NCBI RefSeq assembly: GCF_024703995.1
Contig: NZ_JAMXQV010000026.1
Coordinates: forward strand, 98,129 to 162,128
Length of the DNA stretch: 64,000 nt
Source of the DNA: Amycolatopsis iheyensis
GTDB taxonomy: Bacteria; Actinomycetota; Actinomycetes; Mycobacteriales; Pseudonocardiaceae
Direction: 5' to 3'
In this document: one piece after another, positions 53,630 through 62,053 of the stretch
Numbering within the stretch: position 1 is the stretch's first letter
Layout: each line of letters opens with the position of its first letter
Notes under the pieces: generated by a model
Told to the model about the DNA's origin: nothing
The model's database searches: none
Seen by the model: only the letters and a program-made list of their open reading frames with translations
Made by a program: the position numbers and the translations under genes

Positions 53630-54241
53630 GTGGACGACAAAACCCGCGCCGACTTCTTCGACGAGACCGCCGAGCACTACGACGAAGACACCTTCCACGC
53701 CCAGGTGGCGGAGGCACTGGTTTCGCCGCTGCCCGACTCGCCCGGGCTCGTCCTCGACGTCGCCACCGGAACCGGCTTCGCGGCCTTCGCGGCACTGCGT
53801 TTGAAGCCGTCGCGCGTGCTGGCTGTCGACTTGTCGCCGGCGATGGTCGACCGGGCTCGCGCCAAGGCGCCTTCGCTGGACCCGTCGGGGCTGATCGAGT
53901 GGCAGGTCGGCCCGGCGGTGCCGATGCCGGCCGCCGACGGTTCGGCCGACGTCGTGCTGTGCGCGTCGTCGCTGCACTTCCTGGGCGCGGTCGCGTTCGA
54001 GGACTGGCTGCGGGTGCTGCGCCCGGGCGGGCGGCTGGCGTTCTCGGTGGTGTCCGGGGCGCGGTTCAAGCCGTCGGGGCCGTTCGAGGCGTTCGTGCCG
54101 AAGGACATCACGTTCCCGATCGACGAAGCCGGGGCGGGCGCGCTGGCCGCCGGCTTCGTGGACGTCTCCGCGAAGACCTTCACGGTCACCGACGGGAGCC
54201 GGGTCCGGAGCGTGTTCGTGGTGCACGCGACGGCGCCGTGA
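53630..54241 (+). CDS. Class I SAM-dependent methyltransferase
   Basis: A 203-residue small-molecule methyltransferase. Motif I VLDVATGTGFAA (about 43-54), motif II VLAVDLSPAMVDRAR, motif IV ADVVLCASSLHFL and post-motif LRPGGRLAF. TAGGTT lies six bases before the GTG start: leaderless. The stop overlaps the following GTG (GTGA). Substrate unknown. Confidence 0.85.
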   Translation: MDDKTRADFFDETAEHYDEDTFHAQVAEALVSPLPDSPGLVLDVATGTGFAAFAALRLKPSRVLAVDLSPAMVDRARAKAPSLDPSGLIEWQVGPAVPMPAADGSADVVLCASSLHFLGAVAFEDWLRVLRPGGRLAFSVVSGARFKPSGPFEAFVPKDITFPIDEAGAGALAAGFVDVSAKTFTVTDGSRVRSVFVVHATAP

Positions 54242-54915
54242 ACCTCGAACGCTTCGCGGACGGCCACCTGATCTCGGCGGTCGCCGAGCGGAGCCGGGTC
54301 TCGCTGGTGCTCGAGGCGTACGCGGACTACCGGCGGGTGCCGGGTGAGGTGTCCGTCGTCGAGGTCTTCGAGCTGAGTGCCGACCCCGGCGAGCTGGTCA
54401 TGGCCGAGCCGCCGGACGCGGCGCACTGCGTCGAAGAGCCGGCGAGCTGGGAGCACGACGGGCTCGTGACGGTCGAGTTCTTCGCACCGCTGCGGATCCG
54501 CGTGACAGCTGCCGCGTTCGAACTCGCCCGGCTGCGGACCGAGCGTCGAGTGGTGCTTCCCGAGCCGTCCGCAAACGCTTGCACCTTCGACTTGGCCGAG
54601 GTGCCACCGCTCGGTCCCGATGTCGTTTGGCGCACCTTGGGCGGTCCGGCGGGCACGCCCGCCGATCCCGACGGCTGGTTCCTCCAGCGCCGGGACCGGC
54701 TGGCGAACTCACGAACCGGCGTCTTCTGCGCGACCTCCGCGGACCGCGTCACCTTCGAGCGTCACGACGCCGACGACGACCTGTGGCGGGCCGTGCGGTT
54801 GTCCGGCCGGCACGCGGGGCGCGTGTGGTCGGGCAACTGCGTGTTCCGGCCCGGCGACTGGGTCGAGTGGGTGCGCACCGGAGCGTTGCCGCCGGTCGAC
54901 CGGCTCAGGCAGTGA
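54238..54915 (+). CDS. Unknown protein coupled to the methyltransferase
   Basis: A 225-residue soluble protein, coupled to the methyltransferase by a GTGA overlap. It begins NLERFADGHLISAVAERSRVSLVLEAY, has an acidic middle (EVFELSADPGELVMAEPPD) and ends with VKWTG-like GDWVEWVRTG. No family recognised. It overlaps the convergent secreted-protein gene by 11 bp. Confidence 0.55.
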   Translation: MNLERFADGHLISAVAERSRVSLVLEAYADYRRVPGEVSVVEVFELSADPGELVMAEPPDAAHCVEEPASWEHDGLVTVEFFAPLRIRVTAAAFELARLRTERRVVLPEPSANACTFDLAEVPPLGPDVVWRTLGGPAGTPADPDGWFLQRRDRLANSRTGVFCATSADRVTFERHDADDDLWRAVRLSGRHAGRVWSGNCVFRPGDWVEWVRTGALPPVDRLRQ

Positions 54916-55393
54916 AGTGGACCTCGCCGCGCGTCGCCGGGCCGTCCGGGGTGCCGCAGCGCTGGACGAACGTGACGTCGACACCCGTCGCGTCGAGGCG
55001 GTCGATCGTGAAGTCGGCGTACGGGTCGCCGCAGCCGCGGCTGCCGGTGACCACGAAGATGCCCGGTGTGCTCAGCGCCGGGTCGCTCTGGCCGCGGAAC
55101 CGCGCGCCCGTGTAGGTGCCGGTGTGCAGGGACTCCCCCGCCGGCGCGCTCAGCTCGACGCGCAGGTCCTTGAAGCCGGACTGGACGTCGATCTTCAGCC
55201 GGCCGTCGTACTCCCAGACCGCGATCTCGTCGCCCGGCGCCGAGTAGTGCGCACTGCCCTGCAGCGGCCAAGCGCCGTCTTCCGAAGCGTAGTCGACGGT
55301 CTGCACCGGGTCCGCCGAGGCGACCGGCACGAGCGCCAGGCCCAGCCCGGCCGCCGCCGTCATGACCACGCACGCACGACGAAGTGGATTCAC
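54905..55393 (-). CDS. Small secreted protein
   Basis: A 162-residue exported protein. GGAGGTTCC directly precedes the GTG at 55393. Signal peptide ends in PVASA, cleavage before DPVQ. The mature domain is beta-rich (ELSAPAGESLHTGTYTGARF), with two Cys near the C-terminus (GSRGCGDP, FVQRCGTP) likely disulphide-linked. No family recognised. Confidence 0.68.
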   Translation of the reverse strand: MNPLRRACVVMTAAAGLGLALVPVASADPVQTVDYASEDGAWPLQGSAHYSAPGDEIAVWEYDGRLKIDVQSGFKDLRVELSAPAGESLHTGTYTGARFRGQSDPALSTPGIFVVTGSRGCGDPYADFTIDRLDATGVDVTFVQRCGTPDGPATRGEVHFTA

Positions 55394-55477
55394 GGAACCT
55401 CCCCAGTCCGAGCCGCTCTCCGCGGCACTGGCGATCATGCTGCCAGCGTCCGGCAGGCCCGGACAGGGGGTTTCTAC

Positions 55478-55891
55478 TCACCGGTGCAGCGAAGCGCCCT
55501 TGAGGATCTTGTCCACGGCGTTCTTCGGGCCGTGCACCGCCAGCCCGGCCAGCGCCAGCTTCTCCCCCGGCACCGCGCGCACCGCCGCCCGGTTGTCGAC
55601 GTCGTTGCCCGTGTGGAACAGCTCGTCGGTGAAGATCGAGATGCGCAGGCCGCGGCCCAGCGCCCGGGTGTGCGCCGCGGTCAGGACGTCGCCGGTGCCG
55701 GAGAACACCAGCACGGGCTGGCCGAACATCGGCAGGTACCCGGTGCCGTCGGCGTCTTCGTAGGGCTCGCCCATCAGCTCCGGCGTCACGTGGGCGATCC
55801 CGCTCACCAGGAACGCGGTGACGTTGAGCCGCTGCCAGGACGCCAGGTCGTCGCGGAGCAGGACGGCGATCTTCGTGTCGAAGGAACTCAT
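55478..55891 (-). CDS. DUF2000 protein
   Basis: A 137-residue protein matching DUF2000, which has the fold of peptidyl-tRNA hydrolase 2-like proteins: TKIAVLLRDDLASWQRLNVTAFLVSG, PVLVFSGTGD and the FTDELFHTGND segment. It is divergent from the AraC regulator gene 51 bp away; this AraC/DUF2000 pairing is common in actinomycetes. Confidence 0.85.
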   Translation of the reverse strand: MSSFDTKIAVLLRDDLASWQRLNVTAFLVSGIAHVTPELMGEPYEDADGTGYLPMFGQPVLVFSGTGDVLTAAHTRALGRGLRISIFTDELFHTGNDVDNRAAVRAVPGEKLALAGLAVHGPKNAVDKILKGASLHR

Positions 55892-55941
55892 GCCGGAAAG
55901 ACTCGCCCGCCGGCCACCGGCACGTCTTGTACGTTCTTGAC

Positions 55942-56718
55942 ATGGCCCACGTGGAAGCTTGGCGGCCGGCGGTCCCGGGGATCGCCGAGGTCTTCCACGC
56001 CCGCTTCACCACGCACGCCTACCCACTGCACACGCACGACACGTGGACGCTGCTGATCGTCGACGACGGCGTCATCCGCTACGACCTCGACCGCCACCAC
56101 CACGGCGCGCTCGGCCCGGCGGTGACGCTGCTGCCCCCGAACGTCGCGCACGACGGCCGCGCCGCGACCAGCCACGGCTTCCGCAAGCGCGTGCTCTACC
56201 TGGAGACGTCGGTGCTGGGCGAGGACCTCATCGGCGCGGCGGTGGACCAGCCGAGCCTCGCCGACGGCCTCCTGCGCACCCGCATCCACCAGCTGCACGC
56301 GTCCCTGGCCGACGCCGGCGACGCGCTGGAGGCGGAGAGCCGGCTCGCGCTGGTCGCGGACCGGCTGCGCGTCCACCTGGGCCGCCCGGCCACCCACGAG
56401 CCGAAGCGCGGCCTCGCCGACGAGCTGCGAGAGCTCCTGGACGCCCGCCTGCCGGACGCGCTGACCCTCGCCGAAGCGGCGTCGACGCTGGGGGCGCACC
56501 CGGCGTACCTGGTGCGGAGTTTCGGGGCGCGGTTCGGGCTGCCACCCCACCGCTACCTGACGGGCCGCCGCGTCGACCGCGCCCGGCGGCTGCTGCTGGC
56601 CGGCGCCCCGGCGGCGGAGGTCGCGGCGGTCACCGGGTTCACCGATCAGGCGCACTTGACGCGGCACTTCAAGCGGTATCTGGGGACGACGCCGGCGCGG
56701 TACTCGAAGGCTCGCTGA
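55942..56718 (+). CDS. AraC-family regulator
   Basis: A 258-residue regulator: N-terminal cupin (HTHDTWTLLIVDDGVIRYDLDRH) for effector binding and a C-terminal double HTH (about 155-258) with DALTLAEAASTLGAHPAYLVRSFGARFGLPPHRYL and DQAHLTRHFKRYLGTTPARY. TACGTT lies six bases before the ATG with no ribosome site: leaderless. It probably activates the divergent DUF2000 gene. Confidence 0.9.
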   Translation: MAHVEAWRPAVPGIAEVFHARFTTHAYPLHTHDTWTLLIVDDGVIRYDLDRHHHGALGPAVTLLPPNVAHDGRAATSHGFRKRVLYLETSVLGEDLIGAAVDQPSLADGLLRTRIHQLHASLADAGDALEAESRLALVADRLRVHLGRPATHEPKRGLADELRELLDARLPDALTLAEAASTLGAHPAYLVRSFGARFGLPPHRYLTGRRVDRARRLLLAGAPAAEVAAVTGFTDQAHLTRHFKRYLGTTPARYSKAR

Positions 56719-56743
56719 CCCGGGTTTGTGTCAAGATGACCGC

Positions 56744-57325
56744 ATGCTGCGCGAACTGCACCTGACCGGCGACCCGGCGGCCGACAAGCTGCTCAACGAC
56801 GACCCGTTCGCCCTGCTCGTCGGCATGCTTCTCGACCAGCAGTACCCCATGGAGCACGCCTTCGCCGGACCGCGCAAGATCGCCGACCGGATGGCGGGCT
56901 TCTCCCTCGCGAAGATCGCCGGCACCGACGTCGAGACGTTCGTCGAGATGTGCGTCGTGCCGCCGGCCATCCACCGCTACGGGGGTTCGATGGCCCGCCG
57001 CGTGCACGCGCTCGCCCAGCACATCATCGAGAACTACGACGGCCGCACCGAGGGCATCTGGCTCGACGGACGCCCGAAGCCGGACGGGCCGGAGGTCCTC
57101 AAGCGTCTGCGCGCCCTGCCCGGCTTCGGCGAGCAGAAGGCGAAGATCTTCCTGGCGCTGCTGGGCAAGCAGCGCGGCATCCAGCCGAAGGGCTGGCGCG
57201 AGACGGCGGGCGCGTACGGCGACCGCGGCTCCCGCCGGTCGATCGCCGACGTCACCAGCGCCGAGACGCTCGCCGAGGTGCGGGCGTTCAAGAAGGCCGC
57301 CAAGGCCGCGGCCAAGGCGGGCTAG
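56744..57325 (+). CDS. HhH-GPD-type DNA repair protein
   Basis: A 193-residue protein with the helix-hairpin-helix of HhH-GPD base-excision enzymes (LRALPGFGEQKAKIFLALLGK, about 116-136) and an N-terminal helical domain LLVGMLLDQQYPMEHAFAGP. The usual catalytic Asp/Lys positions cannot be assigned with confidence; the C-terminus is Lys/Ala-rich. CAAGAT lies six bases before the ATG. Its stop shares CTAG with the convergent gene. Confidence 0.75.
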   Translation: MLRELHLTGDPAADKLLNDDPFALLVGMLLDQQYPMEHAFAGPRKIADRMAGFSLAKIAGTDVETFVEMCVVPPAIHRYGGSMARRVHALAQHIIENYDGRTEGIWLDGRPKPDGPEVLKRLRALPGFGEQKAKIFLALLGKQRGIQPKGWRETAGAYGDRGSRRSIADVTSAETLAEVRAFKKAAKAAAKAG

Positions 57326-57930
57326 CGCACCCAGACGCGCAGCGGGCCCAGCGGCGCACCGCCGTGGTCCAACGCGACCCGCAACGCGTCGCCGTGTTCG
57401 TAGCCGACCACCGGGACTCCCGGGAACGCCGACGCCACCGCCGCCACCGCGCCCGGCCAGCCCGTTGCCGGGCCCTCGAAGTTCGACAGCCCGACGACTC
57501 CCTCGCCGCGATGCGCCACCACCGTGTTCTCGCCGTGCGACAGCAACGCCACCGTCGGGCCCAGCGGCGAAGCCGCGCGCTGCCAGCCCGGCTCGGGAAC
57601 GCCGGGGCCGCACGCGAGCCACGTCGCCTCGAACAGGACCGAGAAGCCCGGCAGCGTCAGCGTCGCGAAGCTGTCCTTCACCGAGCAGCCGGGTGAGCCG
57701 TCGACGAACGGCAGGATGTCCGCGGCCGTGGCAGCCGGGGTGAGGGTCACCGCGTCCGGGTAGAACTCGCGCGTGCGGGTGCGGCTCGTCCACGCTCGCG
57801 GGCCGAAGTGGCCGCCGCAGACGAGATCGCACCAGGTCGCGTTCTCCGCGACCGCACCCGCGAGTTGCCGTGCACTGTCCGAAGTGGACCCGAGCGGTTC
57901 CACGAGATCACCGCCGTTCGAGCTTCTCAC
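57322..57930 (-). CDS. Unknown protein downstream of an RNA methyltransferase
   Basis: A 202-residue soluble protein that starts with a GTG overlapping the stop of the methyltransferase gene (GTGA). Segments CDLVCGGHFGPRAW and LSHGENTVVAHRGEGVVGLSNF are noticeable but not recognised. A role linked to RNA or translation is possible from the coupling alone. Confidence 0.5.
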   Translation of the reverse strand: MRSSNGGDLVEPLGSTSDSARQLAGAVAENATWCDLVCGGHFGPRAWTSRTRTREFYPDAVTLTPAATAADILPFVDGSPGCSVKDSFATLTLPGFSVLFEATWLACGPGVPEPGWQRAASPLGPTVALLSHGENTVVAHRGEGVVGLSNFEGPATGWPGAVAAVASAFPGVPVVGYEHGDALRVALDHGGAPLGPLRVWVR

Positions 57931-58445
57931 AGCAGGCCGGCGAGTTTGTACAGGACCAAACTGCCGGCCACCGCGACGTTGAGGCTCGCCCCCATCCCGA
58001 CCATCGGGATTTCGACGACGGTGTCCAGAAGGTCGAGAGCCTCGGGCGGGATCCCGGTCTGCTCGTGGCCGAGCACGGCGATCGTGCGGCCGCGGGCGGC
58101 CGGGAGGTCTCCCAGCCGCACCGCTTCCTCCGCCAGCTCGACGCCGACCACCCGGGTGCCCGCCGCGCGTTCGCGCGCCAGCCAGCCCGGCGGGTCGTGC
58201 ACCCAGTGCACGCATGCCGGGCGCCGCAACGTGTTCCCGCGCCGCAGCGCCTCCGGGACCCACGGGTGCCGCGGCACCGCGAGGCACGCGCCGACCGCGT
58301 CGCAGGTGCGCAACAACGTGCCGAGGTTGACGCCGTGCAACGGCCAGAGCGGGGCGGCCACCAGGTGGCCCCAACAGGGATGTGCTTTGGTTCGCCGGGA
58401 CTTCCGCAGCTCGCTCGGCGTGCGGACCCGGACCGCGGGGCTCAC
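57927..58445 (-). CDS. TrmH/SpoU-family RNA 2'-O-methyltransferase
   Basis: A 172-residue SPOUT enzyme. Motif 1 NLGTLLRTCDAVG, motif 2 LGHEQTGIPPE and motif 3 EIPMVGMGASLNVAVAGSLVLY give the knotted SAM site; there is no N-terminal extension, as in TrmL. The GTG at 58445 is preferred because it overlaps the stop of a leaderless 13-codon frame (GTGA). A longer start upstream would extend the protein by about 38 atypical residues. Target RNA unknown. Confidence 0.8.
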   Translation of the reverse strand: MSPAVRVRTPSELRKSRRTKAHPCWGHLVAAPLWPLHGVNLGTLLRTCDAVGACLAVPRHPWVPEALRRGNTLRRPACVHWVHDPPGWLARERAAGTRVVGVELAEEAVRLGDLPAARGRTIAVLGHEQTGIPPEALDLLDTVVEIPMVGMGASLNVAVAGSLVLYKLAGLL

Positions 58446-58483
58446 CGGCGCCGAGGCGCGAAGCCTCCGAATTCTGTGCTCAT
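58442..58483 (-). CDS. 13-codon leader frame coupled to the methyltransferase
   Basis: ATG at 58483 encodes MSTEFGGFAPRRR and ends TGA, overlapping the GTG of the methyltransferase gene. TAGAAT lies six bases before it, so it would be a leaderless frame. It could serve to load ribosomes for the following gene. Confidence 0.45.
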   Translation of the reverse strand: MSTEFGGFAPRRR

Positions 58484-58557
58484 ACGGGGATTCTAACCCG
58501 TTCGCCGGGACCGCGGGCGGGTTCGCGCTCCTACGCTGGACCCGGAGGTGACGTCCC

Positions 58558-58746
58558 ATGCACGCAGGAGTGGGCGACCAAATCCAGGTACACGGCCGTA
58601 CCGTCGGGTCGGCCGAGCAGCGCGGCGAGATCCTCGAAGTCCGCGGGCCCGACGGCGCCCCGCCGTATCTCGTGCGGTTCGCCGACGGGCACGAAGGACT
58701 CGTCTACCCCGGGCCGGACTGCGAAGTCCAGGCCCACGCCGATTAA
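58558..58746 (+). CDS. DUF1918 protein
   Basis: A 62-residue protein of the DUF1918 family, a small SH3-like beta barrel: GDQIQVHGRTVGSAEQRGEILEVRG then PPYLVRFADGHEGLVYPGPDC. GGAGGTGACG precedes the ATG. Function unknown; common in actinomycetes. Its stop shares TTAA with the convergent MFS gene. Confidence 0.85.
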   Translation: MHAGVGDQIQVHGRTVGSAEQRGEILEVRGPDGAPPYLVRFADGHEGLVYPGPDCEVQAHAD

Positions 58747-59909
58747 GCGGCCACCGGCTCGCGGACCCGGCCCCACGCCGCGCTGACGAGCAGCAGCGCG
58801 AGCAGCGTCAACGCGGCCGCGACCTCGGGCAGCACCAGCGGGCCGCCGGAGTCGAGCACCGCGCCCCCGACCACGCCGGACAGGCCGACGCCGAGGTAGA
58901 TCGCCGACGCGTTGAGCGAGAGCACCAGGCCGGCGTGGCTCGGGGCCAGCTCGATCAGCCGGTGCTGCACCGGCGGGCTGAACGACCACGTCGCCATGCC
59001 CCACACGAACAGCGCGACGCCGGCCGCGACCGGGGTCGTCGTCGCGATCGGCAGCAGCGCCATGACGACGGTGATCGAGGCCGTCACGACGAGCAGCGGC
59101 GCGCGCGAACCCCAGCGGTCGGCCGCCCGGCCGCCGGCGAAGTTGCCAACCGCGCCGCCGACGCCGTAGCAGAAGAGCAGCACCGTGACCGCCGTGCCGT
59201 GCAGGCCCGCGGTCGCGGCCAGCAGCGGTGACACGAACGTGTAGACCATGAACGCGGCCAGGCAGCCGAGGACCGTCACCGCCAGCATGACGAGCACACG
59301 CGGGTCGCGGCCCGCGGCGAACCGCTCGGCCAGGGTGACCCGCGGCGGCGCGGCGACCACGGGCAGCGCCGCCCGCACGGCCAGCGCGCTCGCCAGCGAG
59401 AACGCCGCGACCAGCGCGAACGCCGTCCGGTAGCCGAGGTGCTGCGAGATCAGGCTGCCCAGCGGCACGCCGAAGATGAGGGCGACGGTCAAGCCGCCGA
59501 ACACGAGCGCGATCGCGCGGCCCCGGCGTTCCGGGGCGGTCAGCTGGGCCGCGACGGCACTCGCCGCGGGCGTGAACACCGCGGCGCCGATCGCGGTCAC
59601 CACCCGGGCCACCAGGAGCGTGCCGTAGCCGGGCGCGAGCGCGGCGAACAGGTTGCCGGCGGCGGTGACGACGAGCGCGGCGACCAGCAGCGTCCGGCGT
59701 TCCCAGGTGCCGGTGACGGCGGCGAAGATCGGCGAGCCGACCGCGTACGCGATGGCGAAGGCCGTGACGAGCTGAGCGGCGGCGGTCGCCGAGACCTGCA
59801 GCTCCCCGGTCAGCGCGGGCAGCAGCCCGGCGACGATGTAGCCGCTGGTCCCGACGCCGAACGCGCCGAAGGCCAGCACCGAGATCCTCGAAGGCGAGGG
59901 TGTGGACAT
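58743..59909 (-). CDS. MFS drug-efflux transporter (DHA1, AraJ/CmlR type)
   Basis: A 388-residue twelve-helix transporter. VARVVTAIGAAVFTPAASAVAAQL (motif C-like), FGGLTVALIFGVPLGSLISQ and GGRAADRWGSRA match DHA1 efflux pumps. GGGGGA precedes the ATG. Divergent from an ArsR-family gene, which probably represses it. Substrate unknown. Confidence 0.85.
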   Translation of the reverse strand: MSTPSPSRISVLAFGAFGVGTSGYIVAGLLPALTGELQVSATAAAQLVTAFAIAYAVGSPIFAAVTGTWERRTLLVAALVVTAAGNLFAALAPGYGTLLVARVVTAIGAAVFTPAASAVAAQLTAPERRGRAIALVFGGLTVALIFGVPLGSLISQHLGYRTAFALVAAFSLASALAVRAALPVVAAPPRVTLAERFAAGRDPRVLVMLAVTVLGCLAAFMVYTFVSPLLAATAGLHGTAVTVLLFCYGVGGAVGNFAGGRAADRWGSRAPLLVVTASITVVMALLPIATTTPVAAGVALFVWGMATWSFSPPVQHRLIELAPSHAGLVLSLNASAIYLGVGLSGVVGGAVLDSGGPLVLPEVAAALTLLALLLVSAAWGRVREPVAA

Positions 59910-59934
59910 GGGCAGGATCCCCCAAGCGGAACAG

Positions 59935-59971
59935 GTGATTGGTTCGACGAACGTCGTAGTTCGACAATCAC
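59935..59971. promoter_or_regulatory. Operator candidate between MFS and ArsR genes
   Basis: GTGATTG and CAATCAC enclose two direct copies of GTTCGACGAAC/GTTCGACAA in the 121-bp spacer, next to the MFS start. Confidence 0.45.
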
Positions 59972-60030
59972 CGTACTACGCGGCTCCGACAATTTCGACC
60001 GGCGTCGTACAAAGACGTACACTGGGCCTC

Positions 60031-60354
60031 ATGGCCAAGACCGCCGCACTGCCGCCGATCGTCCACCCCGAGCTGGACGAGATCACCGTCGAAGGCGTGC
60101 TTCGCGCGCTGGCCGACCCGGTGCGACTGGGCATCGTGCGCCAGCTCGCGGCGGCGGACTGCGAACTCGCGTGCGGCGCGCTGACCGTGCCGGTGACCAA
60201 GTCCACAATCACCCACCACCTGAGCATCCTGCGCCAGGCCGGGGTCGTCGCCGGCCGCCAGGAGGGGACGACCCGGTACAACTCGTTGCGGCGCAACGAC
60301 CTCGACACCCTCTTCCCCGGCCTGCTCAACGGCGTTCTGGCCGCTCAGCGCTGA
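60031..60354 (+). CDS. ArsR-family regulator
   Basis: A 107-residue winged-helix repressor: ALADPVRLGIVRQLAAADCELACGAL, recognition helix STITHHLSILRQAGVV and wing GRQEGTTRYNSLRR. C46 and C50 (CELAC) resemble a metal or thiol sensor but not the ELCVCDL metal site of ArsR. TACACT lies seven bases before the ATG: leaderless. It likely controls the divergent MFS pump. Confidence 0.85.
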   Translation: MAKTAALPPIVHPELDEITVEGVLRALADPVRLGIVRQLAAADCELACGALTVPVTKSTITHHLSILRQAGVVAGRQEGTTRYNSLRRNDLDTLFPGLLNGVLAAQR

Positions 60355-60380
60355 CTCCGCCGTTACGGTGTGGATCGTCA

Positions 60381-60392
60381 CCCGATATCGGG
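60381..60392. promoter_or_regulatory. Palindrome CCCGATATCGGG
   Basis: Perfect 12-bp palindrome with flanking GTCA/TGAC, 27 bp after the ArsR stop and 160 bp before the efflux gene. Operator candidate. Confidence 0.4.
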
Positions 60393-60428
60393 ATGACAAC
60401 GACCCCGCTCGCTTGTTGGACTGGGCGT

Positions 60429-60515
60429 AGGCAGCTCACGGCGCTGGGGCCATGCGGCTGCCTTTCCTTATGAAGCTTCACTGAACCGATCCAGTGACCT
60501 CGACCACGAGATCGG
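60429..60515 (+). promoter_or_regulatory. Attenuator-like leader before the MFS gene
   Basis: A 7-bp stem AGGCAGC (60429-60435) / GCTGCCT (60457-60463) closes around the ATG of a 10-codon frame (60452-60484). Stem TCACTG (60478-60483) / CAGTGA (60492-60497) covers its stop, and the competing stem CCGATC (60486-60491) / GATCGG (60510-60515) overlaps its loop. Such alternatives are the layout of translational or transcriptional attenuators. Confidence 0.5.
60452..60484 (+). CDS. 10-codon leader peptide MRLPFLMKLH
   Basis: ATG to TGA, ten codons, in the 194-bp leader of the efflux gene. GGGG lies three bases before the ATG. Its start and stop lie in alternative stems, as expected of a leader peptide whose translation senses a translation inhibitor. 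Product itself probably not functional. Confidence 0.4.
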   Translation: MRLPFLMKLH

Positions 60516-60551
60516 CCAAGTAATCGATTTCTCAACCCTGGAAGGAGTGCC

Positions 60552-61733
60552 GTGCCCGTCGCGCTGCTCGCGCTCGCCATCGGAGCTTTCGGCATCGGGA
60601 CCACCGAGTTCGTCATGATGGGCGTGCTGCCCCAGGCGGCCGCCGACTTCGGCGTCGACATCCCGACCGCCGGCTACCTCATCTCCGCCTACGCCCTCGG
60701 CGTGGTCGTCGGCGCCCCGCTGCTCACCGCGGTCGCCGTCCGGCTGCCGCGCAAGACCATGCTGCTGGCGATGATGGGCCTGTTCACGCTGGGCAACGCC
60801 CTGTTCGCGCTGTCGCCCAACCACGAGTTCGGCGTCGCGTTCCGGTTCCTCGCCGGCCTGCCGCACGGCGCGTTCTTCGGCGCCGGCGCGGTCGTCGCGT
60901 CCAGTTTGGTCGGACCCGGCCAGCGCGCCAAGGCCGTGTCGATGATGTTCCTGGGGCTGACCCTGGCGAACGTCATCGGCGTTCCGCTCGGGACGCTGCT
61001 GGGCCAGCAGGTCGGCTGGCGCGCAACCTTCGGCGTCGTCGCCGTGATCGGCCTGGTCGCCGCCGCGGCGATCTGGAAGCTCGTTCCGCACCAGGGCCGG
61101 CCCGCCGACGCGTCGCTGCGGGGTGAGCTCGGCGCGTTCAAGCGGCCGCAGGTGCACCTGGCGCTGGCGATCGTCACGTTCGGGCTGGGCGGCGTGTTCG
61201 CCTGCCTGTCCTACATCACACCGATGCTGACCGACGTCGCCGGCTACTCGCCGTCGAACGTCACGCTGCTGCTGTCCCTGGCCGGCGTCGGCATGACGAT
61301 CGGCAACCTGCTCGGCGGCCGGCTGGCCGACCGCGCGCTGATGCCGGGCCTGTACGCGGCGCTGCTGTCGCTGGCCTGCGTGCTCGGGATCTTCACGATC
61401 ACCGCGCAGGGCAAGGTCGGCGCGGCGATCACGATCTTCTTCGTCGGCGTCGCCGGGTTCATGATCGGCCCGATGATGCAGGCGCGGATCATGGAGAAGG
61501 CGGGCGGCACGCCGTCCCTGGTGTCGGCGGCCGTCCAGTCCGCGTTCAACATCGCCAACTCGATCGGGGCGTACCTCGGCGGGCTGGTGATCGCGGGCGG
61601 GCTCGGCCTGGTCGCCCCGAACTGGGTCGGCGCGCTGCTGGCGGTGTTCGGGCTGTCGCTGGCCATCGTTTCGGGCACTTTGGACCGCCGCGAGGCCAAG
61701 GCCGAACGACGTGAGCTCGCGATGGCGTCCTAA
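60552..61733 (+). CDS. MFS drug-efflux transporter (Cmr/CmlA-like DHA1)
   Basis: A 393-residue twelve-helix transporter. GTTEFVMMGVLPQAAADFGVDIPTAGYLIS is the DHA1 start, RFLAGLPHGAFFGAGAVVAS the motif C-like segment and NLLGGRLADR the loop motif. It is close to chloramphenicol- and sugar-efflux DHA1 members. GGAAGGAG precedes the GTG start. The attenuator-like leader suggests antibiotic-responsive expression. Its stop overlaps the convergent DUF3017 gene through CTAA. Confidence 0.88.
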   Translation: MPVALLALAIGAFGIGTTEFVMMGVLPQAAADFGVDIPTAGYLISAYALGVVVGAPLLTAVAVRLPRKTMLLAMMGLFTLGNALFALSPNHEFGVAFRFLAGLPHGAFFGAGAVVASSLVGPGQRAKAVSMMFLGLTLANVIGVPLGTLLGQQVGWRATFGVVAVIGLVAAAAIWKLVPHQGRPADASLRGELGAFKRPQVHLALAIVTFGLGGVFACLSYITPMLTDVAGYSPSNVTLLLSLAGVGMTIGNLLGGRLADRALMPGLYAALLSLACVLGIFTITAQGKVGAAITIFFVGVAGFMIGPMMQARIMEKAGGTPSLVSAAVQSAFNIANSIGAYLGGLVIAGGLGLVAPNWVGALLAVFGLSLAIVSGTLDRREAKAERRELAMAS

Positions 61734-62053
61734 GAAGACGCGAACGGGCCGCCGATGATCGTCAAGGCCACGTACAGCACCGCTGCCGCCAGTCCGGTGT
61801 AGGTCACGATGTCCACGACCTTGCCGCGGATCACGAGCAGCCCGGCCCGACCCGTCGGCAGCACCGCCCGCAGGACCGCGGCGAGGAGGAGCGCGGCGCC
61901 GATCAGCGCCGCGCCCTCCCGCCAGTGGTACTGGACGATCCGCAGCGCCGCCACGGCCACCACCAGCAGCACCGCCGCGAACGGCAGCTGGGTGAACCGG
62001 GCCCGGCCGCCCCGGCGGTCGTGCACGTCCCGCCGGTCTTCGGTCATCGTCAT
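61730..62053 (-). CDS. DUF3017 membrane protein
   Basis: A 107-residue protein with a basic N-terminus (EDRRDVHDRRGGRARFTQLP) and three hydrophobic segments. It matches DUF3017, which follows folD in many actinomycetes. Its ATG shares one base with the folD stop (TGATG). Confidence 0.88.
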   Translation of the reverse strand: MTMTEDRRDVHDRRGGRARFTQLPFAAVLLVVAVAALRIVQYHWREGAALIGAALLLAAVLRAVLPTGRAGLLVIRGKVVDIVTYTGLAAAVLYVALTIIGGPFASS

